A stretch of 8,517 nucleotides of DNA from Rhodospirillales bacterium (GCA_030622775.1 JAUXFS010000053.1:1-8517), one strand, 5' to 3'; numbered from the stretch's first letter, positions 1 through 6,443 are shown. The notes: a model not told the origin generated them from the letters alone. Numbers and translations are program-made.

Positions 1-45
1 AGGCTTCGGCGGGCAAGCCTGCCGTAGTTGCAGCGAAGGCGAGGG
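1..45. repeat. GC-rich palindromic repeat, left copy (cut by window edge)
   Basis: This stretch begins with an 11-base string (AGGCTTCGGCG) that recurs exactly at 320-330 on the other side of the nuclease gene. In both places it is followed by a near-identical continuation that closes a small hairpin. Here AGGCTT at 1-6 pairs with AAGCCT at 15-20; in the other copy AGGCT at 320-324 pairs with AGCCT at 334-338. The left limit cannot be seen because the window starts inside it. I read it as one copy of an interspersed palindromic repeat family; a chance resemblance in GC-rich DNA is less likely but not excluded. Confidence 0.55.
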
Positions 46-56
46 GCTTATTGTTT

Positions 57-299
57 CTACCAGAAGTGCCTGTTGGCGAAGGCGCGGCCGGAGCCGGACT
101 TGAGGTATTTCTCGAAATCGAGAGCACGGTGATCGTCGGTGAATGCGAAGGAGGCGACGAGTTGCCAGGGCTTGTGTCTGGCCGTGTGGACCGATTGCCC
201 GCTGTTATGGGCTTGCACCCGTTTGTTCACGTCGGTTGTCGACCCGATGTAGCATTGGTCAGGGTGGGCAAGACTTTTCAACAGGTAGACGTACTTCAT
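57..299 (-). CDS. GIY-YIG nuclease superfamily protein (small, UvrC N-domain-like)
   Basis: This 80-residue protein is essentially a single GIY-YIG domain. The first strand carries YVYLL (residues 3-7) and the second CYIGST (16-21). These are followed by Arg27 and the HN pair (31-32), the helix with Glu63 in DFEKYLKSGSG, and an AFAN segment (73-76) near the C-terminus, which is the layout of the short bacterial GIY-YIG family. Arg27 and Glu63 match the catalytic Arg and metal-binding Glu of this fold, so nuclease activity is plausible, but the biological role of these stand-alone proteins is not established. I chose ATG at 299 because the conserved domain starts there. The frame stays open back to 431, but that part is repeat and tRNA sequence and is not domain-like. 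The Shine-Dalgarno is weak (AAGGCGGG lies inside the flanking repeat). The gene lies downstream of tRNA-Ser on the same strand, between repeat copies. Confidence 0.85.
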   Translation of the reverse strand: MKYVYLLKSLAHPDQCYIGSTTDVNKRVQAHNSGQSVHTARHKPWQLVASFAFTDDHRALDFEKYLKSGSGRAFANRHFW

Positions 300-310
300 C
301 GAACGGCCCG

Positions 311-386
311 CCTTCGCCGAGGCTTCGGCGCGCAGCCTTCGCCAAGGCTCCCGCCGGCCTGCCAGCCGAAGCCTTGGCGAAGGCTG
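311..386. repeat. Palindromic repeat, right copy, with 17-bp inverted arms abutting tRNA-Ser
   Basis: The core is a perfect 17-bp inverted repeat: 333-349 (containing AGCCTTCGCCAAGGCT) pairs with 370-386 (AGCCTTGGCGAAGGCT plus one base), around a 20-base centre. Each arm is itself nearly palindromic (AGCCTT...AAGGCT). The AGGCTTCGGCG string at 320-330 matches the copy at 1-11. The right arm ends at the 3' CCA of the tRNA-Ser gene, overlapping it by two bases. On the minus strand it would form a large hairpin immediately after the tRNA, without a T-tract. It may also supply the weak ribosome binding site of the GIY-YIG gene. Confidence 0.75.
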
Positions 387-472
387 GCGGAGGGAGCGGG
401 ATTCGAACCCGCGACACCTTTCGGTGAACACGCTTTCCAGGCGTGCGCCTTAAACCGCTCGGCCATCCCTCC
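385..472 (-). tRNA. tRNA-Ser (anticodon GGA)
   Basis: On the minus strand a complete class II tRNA can be folded. The acceptor GGAGGGA (472-466) pairs with TCCCTCC (395-389), followed by discriminator G and an encoded CCA. The D-arm reads TGGCCGAGCGGTTTAAGGC. The anticodon loop CTGGAAA gives anticodon GGA, which reads UCC and UCU serine codons. There is a long variable arm (CACCGAAAGGTG region) and a T-arm with GGTTCGAATCC. The long variable arm and the GGA anticodon together make serine secure. A palindromic repeat begins exactly at the CCA end. Confidence 0.97.
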
Positions 473-484
473 GAATTGGCGCGA

Positions 485-513
485 ACGGTACTCGACGGCG
501 GCGGCGGTCGCAA
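485..513 (-). promoter_or_regulatory. Possible sigma-70 promoter of tRNA-Ser
   Basis: On the minus strand, TTGCGA (513-508, four of six to TTGACA) is followed after exactly 17 bases by TACCGT (490-485, three of six to TATAAT). A GC-rich discriminator (TCGCGCC) comes next, about 12 bases before the tRNA 5' end. Position, spacing and discriminator are right for a stable-RNA promoter, but the -10 element is poor, so this is a tentative call. Confidence 0.35.
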
Positions 514-574
514 CGGTTTTGCCCCGCCCCGGACAGGGGGGCGAGGATCGCCGGTTTAATTTGCAGGCGGACCT

Positions 575-602
575 TTGACAAAAAGGGCAACGATGCTAGA
601 AA
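575..602 (+). promoter_or_regulatory. Probable sigma-70 promoter of the cytidylate-kinase-like gene
   Basis: A perfect TTGACA lies at 575-580. Sixteen bases later comes TAGAAA (597-602, four of six to TATAAT). Transcription would begin near 609, leaving a leader of about 25 bases that contains the GGGGAG ribosome binding site at 621-626. The same TTG could be misread as a start codon at 575. Treating it as a -35 element explains why the real start is further downstream. Confidence 0.5.
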
Positions 603-634
603 GAGGTCCGAACGCGGACGGGGGAGTTGTATCC

Positions 635-1327
635 ATGGCAGGTAGCGCGCAAGGGGTCATTGAATCGATCGTCAGGGCTCTCGAGCAGCCGCCGGCGGTC
701 GCGCGGCAGGTTCGCAAGCCGGTCATCACCATCTCGCGGACGACGGGAAGCGGCGGCGACAAGATCTCCGAGGCGGTCGCCGAGCGGCTGGGCATCGAGT
801 GCTACGACAAGGAAATCATCAACGGCATCGCCGCCGAGGCCAACGTCAGCCGTAACCTGATGGAGAACCTGACCGAGAGGCTCGACGCCGTCGACGCATG
901 GATCTACTCGGCGGTGTTCGGCAAGCACGTCTCGCGCGACGAGTACGCCCATTTCCTCTCCGTGGTCATCCGCGGCCTCTATCACACCGGCGGGGTGATC
1001 GTCGGGCGCGGCAGCCACGTGATCCTCGCCGGGCGCGACGTGCTCCGGGTCCGCATCGTCGGTTCGGTGGAAGCCTGCGCCACCCGCCTCTCGGAGCAGC
1101 AGGGAACCAGCTACGCCGAGGCCAAGCGCGAGGTGCAGAACAGCAACAAGCGTCGCGGCAAGTTCGTCTGGGACATCTTCCATTCCCGCTACAACGACCC
1201 GACCAACTTCGACCTGATCGTCAACACCGACTACTTCCGCCGCCTCGACGACGTGGTCGAACTCGTCCTCCACGCGGTTCGCGCCCGTGGCCTCGATCGG
1301 CGGCCGACGAAAACCGCCGCCAAGTAG
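635..1327 (+). CDS. Cytidylate kinase-like family protein
   Basis: This 230-residue protein resembles the cytidylate-kinase-like P-loop family (Pfam Cytidylate_kin2), a relative of CMP kinase whose substrate is mostly uncharacterised. A phosphate-binding loop of the form ISRTTGSGGDKI lies at residues 33-44, and the helix after it runs into ERLGIECYDKEII, as in nucleoside monophosphate kinases. GGVIVGRGSHVIL (about 119-131) matches the family's internal strand motif. A basic lid-like stretch NSNKRRGKFVWDIFHSRYND (about 169-188) is followed by FDLIVNT. I chose ATG at 635 because GGGGAG lies 8 bases upstream and the promoter falls at 575-602; an in-frame TTG at 575 and ATG at 593 would give longer forms. 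The loop is not the canonical GPxGxGKG of bacterial Cmk, so I do not call it cmk. It stands alone as a plus-strand transcription unit and converges on lepA. Confidence 0.85.
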   Translation: MAGSAQGVIESIVRALEQPPAVARQVRKPVITISRTTGSGGDKISEAVAERLGIECYDKEIINGIAAEANVSRNLMENLTERLDAVDAWIYSAVFGKHVSRDEYAHFLSVVIRGLYHTGGVIVGRGSHVILAGRDVLRVRIVGSVEACATRLSEQQGTSYAEAKREVQNSNKRRGKFVWDIFHSRYNDPTNFDLIVNTDYFRRLDDVVELVLHAVRARGLDRRPTKTAAK

Positions 1328-1385
1328 TCGGCCGGGGGTCACCTGGTCGGCTCCGTGAAGGTCGTGGCGGGGTCTCGCCCGGGCG

Positions 1386-3188
1386 TCAGTCGTCGCCCAT
1401 CTTGAGGGCGGCGATGAACGCCGACTGGGGGATCTCGACCTTGCCGAACTGGCGCATCTTCTTCTTGCCGGCCTTTTGCTTGTCGAGGAGCTTGCGCTTG
1501 CGGCTGATGTCGCCGCCGTAGCACTTGGCGGTGACGTCCTTGCGCATGGCGCTGATCGTCTCGCGGGCGATGACCGTCCCGCCGATGGCGGCCTGGATCG
1601 GGATCTTGAACAGCTGCCTGGGGATCAGGTCCTTGAGCCGATCGCAGATCGCCCTGCCGCGGAACTCCGCCTGACCGCGGTCGCAGATGAACGAGAACGC
1701 GTCCACCGGCTCCGAGTTGATCAGGATGCCGACCCTGACCAGATTGCCGGCGGTGAAGCCGTCCATCTCGTAATCGAAGCTGGCGTAGCCGCGCGAGATC
1801 GACTTGAGCCGGTCGTGGAAGTCGAACACCACCTCGTTCAGCGGCAGCCGGTAGATCGCCATCGCCCGGTTGCCCGCGTAGGTCAGTTCCTTCTGCACCC
1901 CGCGGCGCTCGGTGCAGAGTTGCAGCACCGAGCCCACATACTCCCCCGGGGCGAGGATGGTGGCGCGGATCCAGGGTTCGTCGATGCCGGCGATCTTCAC
2001 CGGATCCGGCATGTCGGCGGGGTTGTGCAACTCGTGGGTCGTGCCGTCGGTCATGTGGACCCGGTAGACGACGCTGGGGGCGGTGGCGATGAGATCGAGA
2101 TCGAACTCCCGCTCCAGGCGCTCCTGGATGACCTCCAGGTGCAGCAGCCCGAGAAAGCCGCAGCGGAAACCCGTGCCCAGCGCCGCCGAGGTTTCGGGTT
2201 CGTAGTGGAAGCTCGAATCGTTGAGCCGCAGCTTGGCGAGCGACTGGCGGAGATCGTCGAAGTCGCCGGCGTCGGTGGGGAACAGCCCACAGAAGACCAC
2301 CGGCAGGGTCGGTTTGAACCCGGGCAGCGGAGTCTGCGCCCGACGCCGATCCGCGGTAACGGTGTCGCCGACGTTGGTATCGGCGACGGTCTTGATGCCG
2401 GCGGTGATGTAGCCGACCTCGCCCGGCCCCAGTTGCTCGACCCGGGTCGGCTTCGGCGAGAACACTCCCACCTGCTCCACCTGATGGACGGTGCCCGCCG
2501 CCATCATCCGCACCTTCATGCCGCGGCTCAGCACGCCGTCGACGATCCGCACCAGAATCATCACCCCGAGATAGGGATCGTACCAGCTGTCGACGAGGAG
2601 CGCCTTCAACGGCTGCTCGATATCGCCGTCGGGCGGCGGCAGGCGCTCGACCATCGCCTCGAGCAACTCCGGTACACCGTCTCCCGTCTTCGCCGAGATC
2701 AGCATCGTGTGCGCCGCGTCGAGGCCGATGACGTCTTCGATCTGCTCCACGATCCGTTCGGGTTCGGCCGCCGGCAGGTCGGTCTTGTTGAGCACGGGAA
2801 TGATCTCGTGGTCGTTCTCGATCGCCAGATAGGCGTTGGCCAGGGTCTGCGCCTCCACCCCCTGGGTGGAGTCGACCACCAGCAGAGAGCCCTCGCAGGC
2901 GGCTAGGCTGCGGCTCACCTCGTAGGAGAAGTCCACGTGTCCGGGGGTGTCTATCAGGTTGAGAACGTAAGTATGTCCATCGTGGGCGGCGTAGTGGAGG
3001 CGCACCGCCTGCGCCTTGATGGTGATGCCGCGCTCGCGCTCGATGTCCATGGAATCGAGCACCTGCTCGCGCATCTCCCGCTCGGAAAGCCCGCCGCAAA
3101 GCTGGATCAGGCGGTCGGCCAACGTCGACTTGCCGTGGTCGATGTGGGCGATGATGGCGAAGTTGCGGATGCGTGAAAGCTCGGTCAT
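1386..3188 (-). CDS. lepA: Elongation factor 4 (LepA), ribosome-associated GTPase
   Basis: A full-length 600-residue EF4/LepA, the usual size for the family. The translational GTPase domain opens the protein: G1 AHIDHGKS (residues 14-21), switch I RGITIKAQ (53-60), G3 DTPGH (80-84) and G4 NKTD (134-137). EF-G-like domains II, III and V follow, and the LepA-specific C-terminal domain ends in a lysine-rich stretch with GKKKMRQFGKVEIPQSAF near the end. LepA binds the ribosome and affects translocation and initiation; it is a conserved but usually non-essential cytoplasmic or membrane-peripheral factor. The ATG at 3188 starts directly at the conserved MTELSRIRNFAIIAHIDHG segment, so the start is firm. 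The gene begins 51 bases after feoC on the same strand, with no terminator visible in between, so some read-through from the iron operon is possible. It converges on the kinase gene with a 58-bp gap. A signal peptidase gene (lepB), its partner in many genomes, is absent here. Confidence 0.98.
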   Translation of the reverse strand: MTELSRIRNFAIIAHIDHGKSTLADRLIQLCGGLSEREMREQVLDSMDIERERGITIKAQAVRLHYAAHDGHTYVLNLIDTPGHVDFSYEVSRSLAACEGSLLVVDSTQGVEAQTLANAYLAIENDHEIIPVLNKTDLPAAEPERIVEQIEDVIGLDAAHTMLISAKTGDGVPELLEAMVERLPPPDGDIEQPLKALLVDSWYDPYLGVMILVRIVDGVLSRGMKVRMMAAGTVHQVEQVGVFSPKPTRVEQLGPGEVGYITAGIKTVADTNVGDTVTADRRRAQTPLPGFKPTLPVVFCGLFPTDAGDFDDLRQSLAKLRLNDSSFHYEPETSAALGTGFRCGFLGLLHLEVIQERLEREFDLDLIATAPSVVYRVHMTDGTTHELHNPADMPDPVKIAGIDEPWIRATILAPGEYVGSVLQLCTERRGVQKELTYAGNRAMAIYRLPLNEVVFDFHDRLKSISRGYASFDYEMDGFTAGNLVRVGILINSEPVDAFSFICDRGQAEFRGRAICDRLKDLIPRQLFKIPIQAAIGGTVIARETISAMRKDVTAKCYGGDISRKRKLLDKQKAGKKKMRQFGKVEIPQSAFIAALKMGDD

Positions 3189-3239
3189 GGACGCGCTTCT
3201 AGCACCGCAGCGGCGATGATTCCAGAGCGGCGCGGCCGA

Positions 3240-3458
3240 CTACCTCACCCACTCGTAAATTTCCGGGTTGCCATCCCCGCATCGCGCGCACGACCCGCAG
3301 GCGCCGCCGACTTCGAGCCGCCGCACTCGACCCTTGTCGACCCAGAGTTGCAGCATGCCGCGAAGCGCGTCCGGCTCGACGTCGAAGCGGTTGGCCAGGT
3401 CGGTGATCGCCACCTGTTTGTGCGCGGTGAGGTAACTTTTCAGGTCGCCGAGAATCAA
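3240..3458 (-). CDS. feoC: FeoC-like winged-helix protein with CxxCxxC cluster
   Basis: This 72-residue protein has the FeoC layout. An N-terminal winged-helix segment carries MILGDLKSYL, a second helix ITDLANRFDV and a recognition-like helix ALRGMLQLWVDKGRV (residues 32-46). A wing then carries Cys54, Cys57 and Cys60 in GGACGSCARCG. FeoC proteins are small cytoplasmic partners of FeoB; in some bacteria the cysteine cluster binds an oxygen-sensitive iron-sulfur centre, and FeoC can protect FeoB from proteolysis. Only three clustered cysteines are present here, fewer than in the four-cysteine forms. The start is TTG at 3458, supported by GGAG seven bases upstream within the end of feoB. The gene begins four bases after the feoB stop, so it is the last gene of the feo operon and is probably translationally coupled. 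The name rests on size, motif and position together. Confidence 0.85.
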   Translation of the reverse strand: MILGDLKSYLTAHKQVAITDLANRFDVEPDALRGMLQLWVDKGRVRRLEVGGACGSCARCGDGNPEIYEWVR

Positions 3459-3462
3459 CGCC

Positions 3463-5793
3463 CTACTCCGCCGCGACCGTCACCCGCAAGGCCGGCTCGC
3501 GGTTTCCCAGGTGGCGCAGGACGATAAGCGCGCCGACGAACAGGGCGAGGATGGCCGCGACCCAGGCGGTGGCGCTGCCGGGGTGCCGGGCGAATGTCCC
3601 GATCTGGTAAACGACGACCGCCGATCCATAGCCCAGACCGGTCGTCCACAGTGATGCGAACAGCGTCCACCCGGCGCCGGTTTCCCGGTAGATCGCCGCC
3701 ATGGCGGCGACGCACGGCATGTAGAGCAACACCGCAAGCAGATAGGCGAAAGCGCCGATGCTGCCGTCGAAGCGATCGACCATCGCGCCAAAGGTACCGA
3801 CGGCCACGGCCTGTGCCTCGGCGGCGGTTTCGACCGTGGACGTGTCCCCAATATCAACGCCCAATGGGTCGGCGAAGGCGCCCAGCATGTCGGCGAGGTT
3901 CGCCGGGACCGAGGCGAAGGCCGCCCCGATGCCGGCCCAAAAATCGAACGCCTCCTCCGCGCCACCCTCGCCGCCGGCGTCGTCCACACCAAGGTTGCCG
4001 TAAAGGGCGTTGAGGGTGCCGACCACCGCCTCCTTGGCGAAAATGCCGGTGAGAATGCCGACCGTCGCCGGCCAGTTCTCCTCGTCGATGCCCATTGGCT
4101 CGACCACCGGCGTGATCGCTTTCGCGATCTCCGCCAGAACCGAGCGATCCGTGTCCTCGTTGCCGAAGGAGCCGTCGGTTCCCAGCGAATTGAGGAAGCT
4201 CAGCACGATCACCACCGCGAGGATCACTCGACCGGCGCGGAACAGAAACGACTTCAGGCGATCCCAGGTGCGCAAGAGGACCCCTCTCAGGGTCGGCAGA
4301 TGATACGGCGGCAGTTCCATCACGAACGCCGATGCCTCGCCCTGTAGCATGGTATTGCGGAGCACCAAGCCGGTCATCACCGCAAAGCCGATACCGATCA
4401 GGTACAGGGCAAAGACCAGGTTCTGTCCGCCGACCGGGAAGAAGGCGACGGCGAACAGGGCGTAGACCGGAAGCCGCGCACCGCAGGACATGAACGGCAC
4501 CATCATCACCGTCATGATCCGCTCGCGCGGCTGCTCCAGCGTCCGCGTCGCCATGATCGCCGGAACATTACAGCCAAAACCGACGATCAGCGGGATGAAG
4601 GACTTGCCGGGCAGACCGACGCTCCGCATGAACCGATCCATGACGAACGCGGCCCGCGCCATGTAGCCGGAATCCTCCAGAAACGAGAGGAACAGATAGA
4701 GGAAACCGATGACCGGGATGAAGGTGGCGACCGTCCGGATGCCGCCGCCGACGCCTGTGGCGAGGAGAGCGGACAACCACGGCGGACTGTCGAGGCTCGC
4801 CAGAAGCGCGCCCGTCCCCTCCACCAGGACGGTGCCGACGAGGATGTCGAAAAAATCGATGAAGACGCTGGCAAAGTTGATGGTGAACATGAACATCAGA
4901 TACATGACGATCAGGAAAATCGGGATTCCCAGAACCCGGTTGAGAACGACCCGATCGATCCTGTCGGAAACGGTTCGTCTCACCACACCGGGCCGGCGCA
5001 CGGTCTCTCGCATCAGCGTATTGGCAAAGCCATAGCGGCCGTCCGCGATGAGGATATCGGCATCCTCGCCGTCCCTCCTGGCGACCGCTTCCTGCTGTCC
5101 GAGGAGAATCGCATCGGCGATGTCGCCGGTGATCCGCCGGACGCCTTGGTCGTCCTCAAGCAGCTTTATCGCCAGCCAGCGGGCATCCAGTTTCCGCGCG
5201 GTGGCGATGTCGGATACGGCGGGGATCAGCTCGGCGATGGCATCCTCGATCTCCGGCAGATAGCCGAACTCCACCGTCGGCACATGTCGATCGAGCACCG
5301 CTTCGCCGATTGCCGTCCTCAACCCTTCGACGCCCTCGCCGCGATTGGCGACCAGGGGAACGACGGGGCACCCCAGGCGCTCTTGCACGGCTTGGATATC
5401 GATTTCGATCCTGCGGTCGCGCGCCACGTCCATCATGTTCAGCGCCACCACCATCGGCACCCGCATCTCCAGCACCTGGGTGGTCAGATACAGGTTCCGC
5501 TCCAGGTTGGACGCGTCGACGATGTTGACGACGAGGTCGGCCTCCCCGGAAAGAACGTAGTCGCGGGCGATCCGCTCATCGACCGAAGATACGGACGTGA
5601 CACCGAGGGAATACACTCCCGGCAAGTCGACGACTTCGACCTCCATGCCTCCGTGCCGATAGCTGCCCGCCTTACGCTCGACGGTGACGCCCGGCCAGTT
5701 TCCGACCCGCTGACGGGCACCGGTCAGACTATTGAAAAGAGTGGTCTTGCCGCAGTTAGGGTTGCCGACAACGCAGACGGTGACCGAATCCAT
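3463..5793 (-). CDS. feoB: Ferrous iron transporter B (FeoB), GTP-dependent permease
   Basis: This 776-residue protein is the Fe(II) permease of the inner membrane and close to the length of E. coli FeoB. The cytoplasmic N-terminal G domain has G1 GNPNCGKT (10-17), G2 GVTVER (35-40), G3 DLPG (56-59), G4 NMMD (119-122) and a G5 region near VANRGEG (148-154), followed by a helical spacer. The membrane domain starts near residue 285. It carries both Gate motifs: GFGCNVPA with Cys408 and MSCGARLPVY with Cys437, the conserved cysteines implicated in iron passage. LEDSGYMARAAFVMDR (372-387) is also a family signature, and YMPCVAAMAAIYRE lies near the C-terminus. The ATG at 5793 lies two bases after the feoA2 stop and places the G1 motif at the expected distance from the N-terminus. 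No frameshift or missing motif is seen, so the transporter looks functional. Confidence 0.98.
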   Translation of the reverse strand: MDSVTVCVVGNPNCGKTTLFNSLTGARQRVGNWPGVTVERKAGSYRHGGMEVEVVDLPGVYSLGVTSVSSVDERIARDYVLSGEADLVVNIVDASNLERNLYLTTQVLEMRVPMVVALNMMDVARDRRIEIDIQAVQERLGCPVVPLVANRGEGVEGLRTAIGEAVLDRHVPTVEFGYLPEIEDAIAELIPAVSDIATARKLDARWLAIKLLEDDQGVRRITGDIADAILLGQQEAVARRDGEDADILIADGRYGFANTLMRETVRRPGVVRRTVSDRIDRVVLNRVLGIPIFLIVMYLMFMFTINFASVFIDFFDILVGTVLVEGTGALLASLDSPPWLSALLATGVGGGIRTVATFIPVIGFLYLFLSFLEDSGYMARAAFVMDRFMRSVGLPGKSFIPLIVGFGCNVPAIMATRTLEQPRERIMTVMMVPFMSCGARLPVYALFAVAFFPVGGQNLVFALYLIGIGFAVMTGLVLRNTMLQGEASAFVMELPPYHLPTLRGVLLRTWDRLKSFLFRAGRVILAVVIVLSFLNSLGTDGSFGNEDTDRSVLAEIAKAITPVVEPMGIDEENWPATVGILTGIFAKEAVVGTLNALYGNLGVDDAGGEGGAEEAFDFWAGIGAAFASVPANLADMLGAFADPLGVDIGDTSTVETAAEAQAVAVGTFGAMVDRFDGSIGAFAYLLAVLLYMPCVAAMAAIYRETGAGWTLFASLWTTGLGYGSAVVVYQIGTFARHPGSATAWVAAILALFVGALIVLRHLGNREPALRVTVAAE

Positions 5794-5795
5794 AA

Positions 5796-6029
5796 TCAGA
5801 GTCTCACGACGCGTAGCAATCGCGCCTCGCCCTTACGCAGGCTGACGGCGTATCCCCTGACACTGATCTCCACCGGGTCGCCCAACGGCGCCAGGCGAAC
5901 GACGGTAAATTCGGTTCCGGGCGTCAACCCCATCGAGAGAAGCTTCTCCCGGTAAGGGCGATCCCCGCGGCCGAGCCCGACCACACGTCCTTTCTCGCCA
6001 ATCGCCATTTCCCCCAGGTCGACGACCAT
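5796..6029 (-). CDS. feoA: FeoA family protein, second copy (adjacent to feoB)
   Basis: A 77-residue protein with the FeoA SH3-like fold. It starts with a short strand leading to GEKGRVVGLGRGD (about 11-23). The central family signature KLLSMGLTPGTEFTVVRLAP (29-48) follows, and the C-terminal strand pair runs through DPVEISVRGYAVSLRKGEA. FeoA is a small cytoplasmic protein thought to act on FeoB, needed for Fe(II) uptake or assembly of the transporter. This copy is the more canonical of the two FeoA proteins here, keeping the full VEISVRGYAVSLR segment. Its ATG at 6029 shares its A with the TGA stop of the upstream copy (TGATG), which suggests translational reinitiation, and it ends two bases before feoB. 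The Shine-Dalgarno is weak, consistent with coupling. Confidence 0.95.
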   Translation of the reverse strand: MVVDLGEMAIGEKGRVVGLGRGDRPYREKLLSMGLTPGTEFTVVRLAPLGDPVEISVRGYAVSLRKGEARLLRVVRL

Positions 6030-6292
6030 CAGCCGTTTTCCGTGACGGGTGAAACCACGATGCGATGGGCCATCCCGGCACCGAGCGCGATCCGGCCGTC
6101 TTTTCGGGCAACAACGATCGGTCCGCCGCCATTCCGGTGGATCACCGTCACTTCGCTTCCGATCAGCAAACCCATTTCGGTCAACTTGCCGAAAACACCA
6201 CGACCACCGTTGACGGCGGAGATTCGAACGCGCTCCCCTTCCGCAGCAAGGCTCAGCGGGAAAGATTCCCCATTGATTTCATGGATACTCAT
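6029..6292 (-). CDS. feoA: FeoA family protein, first copy (operon-leading)
   Basis: An 87-residue FeoA-family protein and the first gene of the feo operon. After an N-terminal extension (MSIHEINGESFPLSLA), the SH3-like domain carries GERVRISAVNGGRGVFGKL, TEMGLLIGSEVTVIHRNGGG (about 38-57) and IVVARKDGRIALGAGMAHRI. The MGLxxGxEVTV core is diagnostic. It differs clearly from its downstream neighbour, with a glycine-rich turn and a different last strand, so the pair is an old divergence and not a fresh duplication. The ATG at 6292 has no strong Shine-Dalgarno. No better start is seen upstream, and the N-terminal residues before GERVRI resemble the usual FeoA lead-in strand. A Fur-box-like site lies 75 to 90 bases upstream, which makes this gene the regulated entry point of the operon. 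Confidence 0.93.
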   Translation of the reverse strand: MSIHEINGESFPLSLAAEGERVRISAVNGGRGVFGKLTEMGLLIGSEVTVIHRNGGGPIVVARKDGRIALGAGMAHRIVVSPVTENG

Positions 6293-6367
6293 ATCAAAAT
6301 ATATTTCACTTTACGAAGCAAAGGATGGAGATCCGATTAGCAGTTGCGGCATCCATCAAGATGAAAA

Positions 6368-6382
6368 TGCGAACCATTCTCA
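6368..6382 (-). promoter_or_regulatory. Probable Fur box controlling the feo operon
   Basis: The 15-mer TGCGAACCATTCTCA (minus strand TGAGAATGGTTCGCA) is a 7-1-7 inverted repeat with five of seven pairs. It matches the Fur consensus TGATAATNATTATCA at 10 of 14 defined positions, and the minus-strand reading is close to the classical TGAGAATnATTCnCA form. It lies in the only sizeable gap upstream of feoA1. A GAGAAT (6381-6376) inside it could be the -10 element, which would put the operator over the promoter, but no good -35 is visible. Expected effect: repression by Fe(II)-Fur when iron is plentiful. Confidence 0.65.
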
Positions 6383-6443
6383 CTAATTGACCATAGAGAT
6401 AATAAGGGAACGGCGCCAAAACGCAAACCCAAAATTCGCGATG

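Noticed and set aside
525..543. CGCCCC/GGGGCG hairpin between tRNA-Ser and the kinase-like promoter
   Set aside because: It is a GC stem without a T-tract on either strand in a G/C homopolymer-rich stretch; no function can be supported.
51..578. Plus-strand open frame across the GIY-YIG gene, repeat and tRNA-Ser
   Set aside because: It runs antisense to the nuclease and translates the tRNA complement (EGAGFEPATPFGE), so it is spurious.
596..1342. Minus-strand open frame opposite the kinase-like gene
   Set aside because: It is an antisense shadow of similar length with Val/Asp/Ala-rich sequence and no motif, while the plus strand has a promoter, a ribosome binding site and family motifs.
1328..1385. 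Possible bidirectional terminator between the kinase-like gene and lepA
   Set aside because: Only a very short GGCG/CGCC pairing is visible and there is no T-tract on either strand.
1476..2906. Long plus-strand open frame (476 codons) opposite lepA
   Set aside because: It lies entirely antisense to a clearly genuine lepA. Its Asp/Val/Arg/His-rich composition is typical of a high-GC antisense shadow, and no domain is recognisable.
1339..3099. Second long minus-strand open frame overlapping lepA
   Set aside because: It is a frame-shifted reading of lepA with an Arg/Gly/Pro/His-rich composition; the LepA frame contains all the GTPase motifs.
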